Below, in pieces: positions 58,822-64,000 of a DNA stretch of 64,000 nt. The translations under genes were made by a program, and so were the position numbers. Origin of the DNA: G963422445 sp963422445 (lineage in GTDB: Bacteria > Pseudomonadota > Alphaproteobacteria > Thalassobaculales > Thalassobaculaceae); contig OY729512.2 in NCBI GenBank assembly GCA_963422445.2, positions 930,001 to 994,000 of the forward strand. The letters run 5' to 3'. The notes under the pieces were generated by a model. The model had not been told where the DNA came from. It saw only the letters and a program-made list of their open reading frames with translations, and did not search any database. The first letter of the stretch is position 1; each line of letters opens with the position of its first letter.

Positions 58822-59038
58822 GGGTCGCGGGAGAATGGAGTCTCGTGTCGCCAACGCCTTCCAGGCCTCGCGGACAAGGGCGCTCAGGACTCGGCGGGCG
58901 GGGCGGTTATTCCTGGCGCCCAAGGGCGATGTCGCGCACGGCCTGCTCCAGCGCGCGGAATGGCTGCATGTCTTCGGCCGAGCGGCGGGCGACGAAGTCG
59001 GAGCGGAAGCGGCCGATGTCGATCGGCAGGGGCCGGAC

Positions 59039-61389
59039 CTTTCAATAGGACACAGTTAACAAGGTAATGCCGGTTCTGCATGTTCTGGGCATGCAGATTG
59101 GGCTTCGGCATTTCAGCGCCGGGACGATTGAGTGTCTGAAGGGGGCGTCCGGCGAGACGGGCCGGACGCGCCATTCGCTGGCGCGCGAGTTGTGCGAGCG
59201 CGAGAACTGGCGCAACCCTCGGGGCGTTCCGTGTCTTGCCCAAGCGAGCAAGGCTCTGTCGCGGCTGGCGGACAAGGTGGGCATTTCGTTGCCCGAGGCG
59301 CGGGCGATGCCGTGCCGGACGCCGGGAACGGTGGGCGGCGAGGTCGAGCGGGGCTATCCGGACCTGGAACTGAGGTGCGGGCTGTCGGAGCTTGGGGCGG
59401 TCACGCTGGTCCCGGTCGGCGATGCGGCGGACAAGCGCTCGTGGCGGGAGATGATGGAGAGCCATCATCCGCAGGGGTGGTCGCGAAGGCCGGGTGCGGT
59501 GCTGAACTGGTGGATCGTTTCGTCGGTTCACGGCCGCCTTGGCGGCATCGGCTTCTGCGCCGCGAGCTGGCATCAGGCGGCCCGCGACGCCTTCATCGGC
59601 TGGTCGGCTGCGGCGCGGGTCGCCAACCTGACGCAGCTGGTCAACCAGCATCGCTTTCTCCTGCTGCCCGGCGTCCGGGTCGCCAATCTGGCGTCGCATG
59701 TGCTGGCGCTGTCGACGGCGCGCCTGGCCGGCGACTGGCCGGCGGCGCATGGGGCCGTGCCGTTGGCCGCCTACACTTATGTGGGTCCCGAGCGGCGCGG
59801 CACCTGCTACCGCGCGGCGGGCTGGAAGTGTTGCGCCGAGCGGACCTCGGGGTCTCCGCCGGGGCGCCGCGCGGCGGCGCCGAAATCGGTGTGGATCAAG
59901 CCCTTGGCCGAGGGCTGGCGGGACGCCTTGTGCCGGGAGCCGGCGCCCATCCTCGGCACGACGCCCGAGCCCTGCCGGGTCAAAGGCGCGGACTGGGCCG
60001 ACTTCGAGTACGGCCGCAGCTCGCATCCCGACGGCCGCCTGCGCAAGCGGCTGTTGGCGATGGGCCGGGCATGGGAGAATGCCCCCGGTGCGTCCCTGCC
60101 CGTGATCTTCCCCGCAGAGGCGGAGCAGAAGGCCGCCTACCGGCTGCTGTCCAACGACAGGATCAAGATGGACGACATTCTTCAACCCCACCGCGAGGCG
60201 ACGGTCGAGCGCTGCCGGCTGGAGCCGGTGGTCCTCGCCATCCAGGACACCACGACGCTGAACTACAACGGCCACCGCAAGACCACGGGCCTGGTGGACC
60301 TCGGCGGCGGCGGCTCGGGAACAAGGGGGATCCTCGCCCATGTCGGGCTTGCGATCAGCGAAACCCGGCGTCCGCTCGGGGTGTTCGAACTCAACGCCAC
60401 CCAGCGCGACGGCGCGGCCCCGGCCGGCGAGGCCGAGCCGGAGAGCGTGCGCTGGCTGCGCCGGCTCGAGAGCGCCGGGCAGCTCGCGATGGCCTGTCCC
60501 GACACCCGCGTGGTCACGGTCTGCGACCGTGAGGGCGACATATGGGAGATGTTCTGCAAGGCGCGCGAGAGCGGCGACGGGCTGTTGATCCGCTCCGACC
60601 GCGGCCGGCAGCGCCGGGCTGTCGTCGACGGCAAGACACCGGACTTGTGGGACGTCGTGGCGGCGCAGCCGGTGCTGGGGACGAAAACCATCGAACTCCT
60701 CCCCTGCGGCGGTCCCCGCAGACGCCGCAGGCGCAAGGCCCGCCTCGACCTGCGCGCCGCCGGCGTCGAACTCGCGCCGCCGAGGAACAGGGCCAACCAG
60801 GCGCCGCTGCCCATGCTCGCCGTCTCGGTCCAGGAACCCGACCCGCCGAAGCGCTGCAAGCCGCTCCACTGGCTCTTGCTCACCACCGAGGGCGAGGCCG
60901 ACATCGACAACGCCCGGCGCATCGTTGCCTGGTACGAGGCGCGCTGGACCGTCGAGGAATACTTCAGGATCCTCAAGGTCGGCACCCGCGTCGAGGATCG
61001 CAGGCTCGACGACGCCGACGACCTGCGAAAGTGTCTCGCCTTCGACGGCGTCACCGCATGGCGCGTCATGGACCTCGAACGCCGCGCCCGCGACAAGCCT
61101 CACATGCCCGCGCGCGAGCTCTTCACCGAACACGAAATCAACGTCCTCTAAGTCTGGCTCAGATACCATCGCATCATCCGCGCCCCGCCCGGCAAGCCTC
61201 CCGACATCCGCACCGTCGTGGTCGACCTCGCACGCGTCGCAGGCTTCCATCCCAGCAAGCAACAGCCCCTCCCCGGAACCGAGAAAATCTGGCAGGCATG
61301 GCAGCGATACAAAGCCGGAATCGAACTTCATCAACGCATGGGACAACATCCAATGAACGGAACCTTCTCAGCAGTGGGAGATTGATAGG
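59039..61389 (+). mobile_element. Tn5-like IS4-group element carrying a DruA-like domain
   Basis: 2351 bp. Ends CTTTCAATAGGACAC and, inverted, CTATCAATCTCCCAC, flanked by the exact 9-bp duplication GGGCCGGAC (59030-59038 and 61390-61398). Nine bases is the Tn5-type duplication length. The element sits inside the LysR gene. Confidence 0.92.
59067..61151 (+). CDS. DUF4338 (DruA-like)/Tn5-type DDE transposase fusion (694 aa, premature stop)
   Basis: Residues 15-290 match the DUF4338/DruA pattern: LARELCERENWRNPRG, then HHPQGWSRRPG, SSVHGRLGGIGFCAASWH, RDAFIGWSAAARVANLTQLV, HRFLLLPGVRVANLASHVL and RRGTCYRAAGWKC. Residues 305-694 are a Tn5-type transposase with D394 (AIQDTTTLNY), D487 (VVTVCDREGD) and Glu near 630 (YEARWTVEEYFRILK). 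The spacing is close to Tn5's. TAA at 61149 interrupts INVL; the same frame continues with VWLRYHRII through DLARVAGFHPSKQQPLPGTE to 61384. The last 77 residues are lost unless read through. Confidence 0.88.
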   Translation: MPVLHVLGMQIGLRHFSAGTIECLKGASGETGRTRHSLARELCERENWRNPRGVPCLAQASKALSRLADKVGISLPEARAMPCRTPGTVGGEVERGYPDLELRCGLSELGAVTLVPVGDAADKRSWREMMESHHPQGWSRRPGAVLNWWIVSSVHGRLGGIGFCAASWHQAARDAFIGWSAAARVANLTQLVNQHRFLLLPGVRVANLASHVLALSTARLAGDWPAAHGAVPLAAYTYVGPERRGTCYRAAGWKCCAERTSGSPPGRRAAAPKSVWIKPLAEGWRDALCREPAPILGTTPEPCRVKGADWADFEYGRSSHPDGRLRKRLLAMGRAWENAPGASLPVIFPAEAEQKAAYRLLSNDRIKMDDILQPHREATVERCRLEPVVLAIQDTTTLNYNGHRKTTGLVDLGGGGSGTRGILAHVGLAISETRRPLGVFELNATQRDGAAPAGEAEPESVRWLRRLESAGQLAMACPDTRVVTVCDREGDIWEMFCKARESGDGLLIRSDRGRQRRAVVDGKTPDLWDVVAAQPVLGTKTIELLPCGGPRRRRRRKARLDLRAAGVELAPPRNRANQAPLPMLAVSVQEPDPPKRCKPLHWLLLTTEGEADIDNARRIVAWYEARWTVEEYFRILKVGTRVEDRRLDDADDLRKCLAFDGVTAWRVMDLERRARDKPHMPARELFTEHEINVL

Positions 61390-61772
61390 GGCCGGACGGG
61401 CATGCCGGGCATGCGCTCGAGCAGATCCAGCGGGAGCCAAGCGAGCCAGGGGCCGCCGGCGAGGGCGAACAGGCCCACCACGCCGAGACGGAGGACCGTG
61501 ACGGGCGACGACGCGTCGGCACGCAGCCGGGCCAGAATGGCGTCGAGGAAGGGCGGGATTCGTCGAGCGGATTGGACGCCGGGCAGTCGAAGTCGATCCA
61601 CGGGTAGAGCACGAGGTCCTCCGGTGCGACGTTTCCGGCGAACAGCGGGTGGGTCACGTGAGGCGACGATGCCCGCGGTCATGTTGAGGAAGCGCTCGCG
61701 CCGCAGGAGTGTGGGTAACGGCAGGTCCGAGTCAATGCCTCCGCAAGGCTCAATTCGTGACTCGTAGGCATC

Positions 61773-62660
61773 GTGATAGAAACTCGCCCGCTTCGCCTTG
61801 ACGGTCAGACAGATGGATCACGAGGGTTTCGGGATTGGGTCTCGCGTGTCGATGAGTTGAGGCGGCGCCGCGCAAGGCGGTGGCGGCGGTGCTGTCGGAC
61901 CCGCCGGAGGGCGCGGCCTCGCTGGCGGCGATCGAGCTGGGCGTGGATGACGAGCGGCGCTGTCGGCATTGCGGCGCCGGCGGGGCGGTATCGCGGGACA
62001 CGGCGCGCGGTCTTCGCCGTGTCCGGTGCAAGGCCTGTGGGAAGACGTTCGGTGCGCTGACCGGCGCAGCGCTGTCGAGCCTGCACCACAAGGAGCGCTG
62101 GCTGGCCTTTGGCGCCTCGCCTGGCGCCGGCGAGACGACCCGGGAGGCTGCCGAGCGCTGCGGGATTGCGCCGCGCACGGCGTCGCGCTGGCGCCACCGC
62201 TTTCTGGCGGCGGTGCGCCAGGCGCCGGACCGGCTTGCCGGGATCGTCGAGGCTGACGAGACCGTCGTTCTCGAGAGCCGCAAGGGGGAGCGGAAGCTGG
62301 ACCGCACGTCGCGCCGGCACGGCGGGACGGCCCGCAAACCCGGCCTCTCGCGCGAGCAGGGGCTGGAGCCGGTCGTCGCACCGGATGCGCTGCTCGTCTC
62401 CGACGCCAACCGCTGCTATCCGCCCGTTGCGGCGGCGCTCGACATCCCGCACGAGAGCATCACCGCTTCGGCCAGCCAACGGGTCCGGGGCGCGCGGCCC
62501 ATCCAGACGGTCAATAGCCGCCACAGCCAGATCAAGGGCGTCCTGCGCGGCTCCGCGGCATCCCACCAAGAACCTCGACAGCTATCTGAGGTGGTTCCAT
62601 CTCATCGAACGCGGCGACCAGCCAACGCCCAGAGCCTGCCTCGAGGCAGGCTCTGGCTAG
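61773..62660 (+). pseudogene. IS1595-family transposase (second type), deleted and frameshifted
   Basis: The zinc-ribbon is CRHCGA...VRCKACGKTFGALTG, the helical part ASLAAIELG and AAERCGIAPRTASRWRHRFL. The catalytic start is IVEADETVVLESRKGERKL. A deletion lies between PGLSREQG and LEPVVAPDALLVSDANRCY. Missing bases after IQTVNSRHSQIKGVLRG shift the end (TKNLDSYLRWFHLIERG) into another frame. It is distinct from the ISXO2-like type at 22470. Element ends were not resolved. Confidence 0.75.
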
Positions 62661-62752
62661 CTGTGATCTTTCAATAGGTTATCCATCCGGGATTGATACT
62701 CGGAAGCTGATGGCTGACGAAGCCTGTCAACGAACCGAGAAGCGAGCCCCGG

Positions 62753-63678
62753 ATGAACGTCCATAAGAATGCAAAACTGACACCGCGCGGTCGCGCCGAG
62801 ATCGTGCGACGGGTTATCGACCAGGGGCAGACCCCGAAGGCACCGTGCGCAAGTGGGTCCAGCGCTACCAGGCCGAGGGCGTCGAAGGCCTGCAGGACCG
62901 CTCGTCGCGACCGCATAAACTGCGCCGGCCGACGCCTGCGCCGGTGGTCCGCCAGATCGCCGCGCTACGCCGGAGCCGGCGCACCGGTGCGCAGATCGCC
63001 GCCGAGCTCGGCGTCTCCACCGCCACCGTTAGCCGCGTGCTCAGGCGCCTCGGGCTCAACCGCATCAAAGCCCTCGAACCGGCCGAGCCGGTCCAGTGCT
63101 ACGAACACCAGCACCCCGGCGAGTTCATCCACATCGACATCAAAAAGCTCGGCCGCTTCGACCGCCCGGGCCATCGCGTCACCGGCGACCGTACCGGCCA
63201 CAGCAACAGACACGGCATCGGCTGGGAGTTCCTGCACCTGTGCATCGACGACCACTCCCGCATCGCCTCCAGCCAGATCATGCCCGACGAGAAGAAGGAA
63301 AGCGCCATAGCCTTCCTCAACGCCGCCCTCGCCTACTATAAAAGCCTCGGCGTCACCGTCAGCCGCGTCATGACCGACAACGGCGCCTGCTACAAGGCCT
63401 TCGCCTTCCGCAACGCGTGCCGAACCCTCGGCCTCAAGCACATCCGAACCAAGCCCTACACGCCAAAGACCAACGGAATGGCCGAGCGCTTCATCCAGAC
63501 CGCCCTGCGCGAATGGGCCTCCGCACGCGCCTACCAAAACTCAGGCCAACGCGCACACCACCTTCCGTACTGGCTCCACCGATACAATTGCCACCGGCCG
63601 CATGGTAGCCTGAAGGCAAATACACCCATCAGCCGACTCAGACTGACCGAGAACAACCTGTTGAGGATCCACAACTAA
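62753..63678 (+). pseudogene. IS481-family transposase with N-terminal deletion
   Basis: ATG 62753 gives MNVHKNAKLTPRGRAEIVRR and VIDQGQTPKA. A deletion there removes part of the first helix-turn-helix and shifts the frame. From 62845 the rest is open: VRKWVQRYQAEGVEGLQDRS, AELGVSTATVSRVLRRLGLN, and the rve integrase core with HIDIKKLGRF, MTDNGACYKAF and GMAERFIQTALREW. Element ends were not resolved. Confidence 0.8.
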
Positions 63679-63734
63679 ACCGAGCCTACGAGGCACGAAT
63701 TGAGCCTTCCGCAATGAAGGTCACAGTTTCCGTT

Positions 63735-63994
63735 TGTCCCGCAGAAGTCCGTCCACACCGTCTTCCATAGAAGCGGTCCTGCCAGCGCCGGACACTGTTC
63801 TTCGCCTTGCCGGTCTCTCTCATGATGGTCATCGTGCCGAGCCCATCGTCGCTCAGAAGAACGATGCGCGCCCGCCAGACGTGTTTCTGCGGGCGCTTCG
63901 GGTCCGGGACAACCGTTTCAAGGCGATGCTGGTCGCCTGAAGTGAGTGTGAATGAAACACCAGGGCGCATCTTGTAGACCTCCATGATCGACAA
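63735..63994 (-). pseudogene. IS630-type II transposase, N-terminal fragment
   Basis: MRPGVSFTLTSGDQHRLETV to VRRWQDRFYGRRCGR matches the N-terminus of the element at 9966-11231. Homology stops near 63735, where IS481-linked DNA begins. The upstream side runs into the window end, at the same sequence (AAATCAGA) where the other copy carries its MITE. Confidence 0.8.
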
Positions 63995-64000
63995 ATCAGA

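Larger units (their letters stand above)
58907..61748 (-). pseudogene. LysR-family regulator C-terminal part, broken by an IS and frameshifts
   Basis: Effector-binding domain of a LysR-type regulator. From about 61748 it reads GGIDSDLPLPTLLRRERFLN, shifts frame at VAS/THPLFAGNVAPEDLVLYPWIDFD, shifts back before LDAILARLRADASSPVTVLR and continues to ERMPGMPVRPL. It then meets the Tn5-like element at 61389-59039 and resumes PIDIGRFRSDFVARRSAED to the stop TAA at 58907. Removing the element and one copy of the 9-bp duplication joins the two parts in frame. The DNA-binding N-terminus is missing. Confidence 0.85.

Noticed and set aside
58884..61349. Very long minus-strand open frame (821 codons)
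   Set aside because: It runs opposite the DruA-fusion transposase, is Arg/Pro/Ala-rich with no domain, and arises from high GC; the plus-strand gene has clear motifs.
57133..61389. A complete Druantia-like defence system (ATPase plus DruA)
   Set aside because: The DruA-like domain belongs to a transposase with its own ends and duplications inside an unrelated LysR gene, and there is no DruE helicase; the ATPase is a neighbour by chance as far as I can tell.

Overview
The window looks like chromosomal DNA of an alphaproteobacterium, possibly Rhodospirillales-like. The evidence is the F0 gene order atpI-atpB-atpE-atpF'-atpF as a separate cluster, the dciA/dsbA-like/smc block, a long alphaproteobacterial-type Rho, high GC and TRAP transport. 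By my tally about 26 kb (roughly 40%) is insertion-sequence DNA from at least ten IS types, many nested, truncated or frameshifted. That pattern fits a lineage with recent IS expansion and relaxed selection, such as a host-associated or recently bottlenecked one; this lifestyle reading is inference.

Layout. 1-2.0 kb: IS630 elements. 2.0-5.5 kb: an intact TRAP transporter operon (dctP-hairpin-dctQ-dctM). 5.7-6.6 kb: a family 2 glycosyltransferase. 6.9-11.2 kb: IS630, a gene fragment cut by ISs on both sides, an IS5-type element, and a second IS630 type carrying a 115-bp MITE. 11.5-12.4 kb: ispH. 12.6-13.7 kb: the third near-identical copy of the first IS630 type. 13.9-16.2 kb: a glycosyltransferase and an O-antigen-ligase-like polymerase in AT-richer DNA. 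16.6-18.4 kb: a ketopantoate-reductase-like gene split by an IS5-type element. 18.7-19.6 kb: a nitroreductase. 19.7-27.9 kb: an almost pure IS graveyard with a 4 x 28-bp tandem repeat. 28.3-33.7 kb: CaiB-type CoA-transferase, amidohydrolase, mtnK and an MFS exporter. 33.7-38.4 kb: two composite nests of ISs.

38.7-54.0 kb is an IS-free housekeeping block: class IV aminotransferase, mutY, dciA, dsbA-like, smc, the F0 ATP synthase genes, a thiolase, an AcuI-type reductase, apt, rho and a frameshifted acyl-CoA dehydrogenase. 54.1-64.0 kb returns to ISs (IS1634, IS5, a Tn5-like IS4 with a DruA-like domain, IS1595, IS481, IS630). These surround one intact cargo gene, a DUF4143 AAA ATPase with an extra C-terminal domain, and a LysR gene broken by a 9-bp-duplicating insertion.

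I found no CRISPR array, rRNA or tRNA. The two most unusual coding observations are the DUF4338 (DruA-like)/Tn5-type transposase fusion and the DUF4143 ATPase with a C-terminal regulatory-like extension. I see no intact, clearly new multi-gene system. The strongest results are structural: IS junctions that can be read to the base, and genes that can be reconstructed across them.
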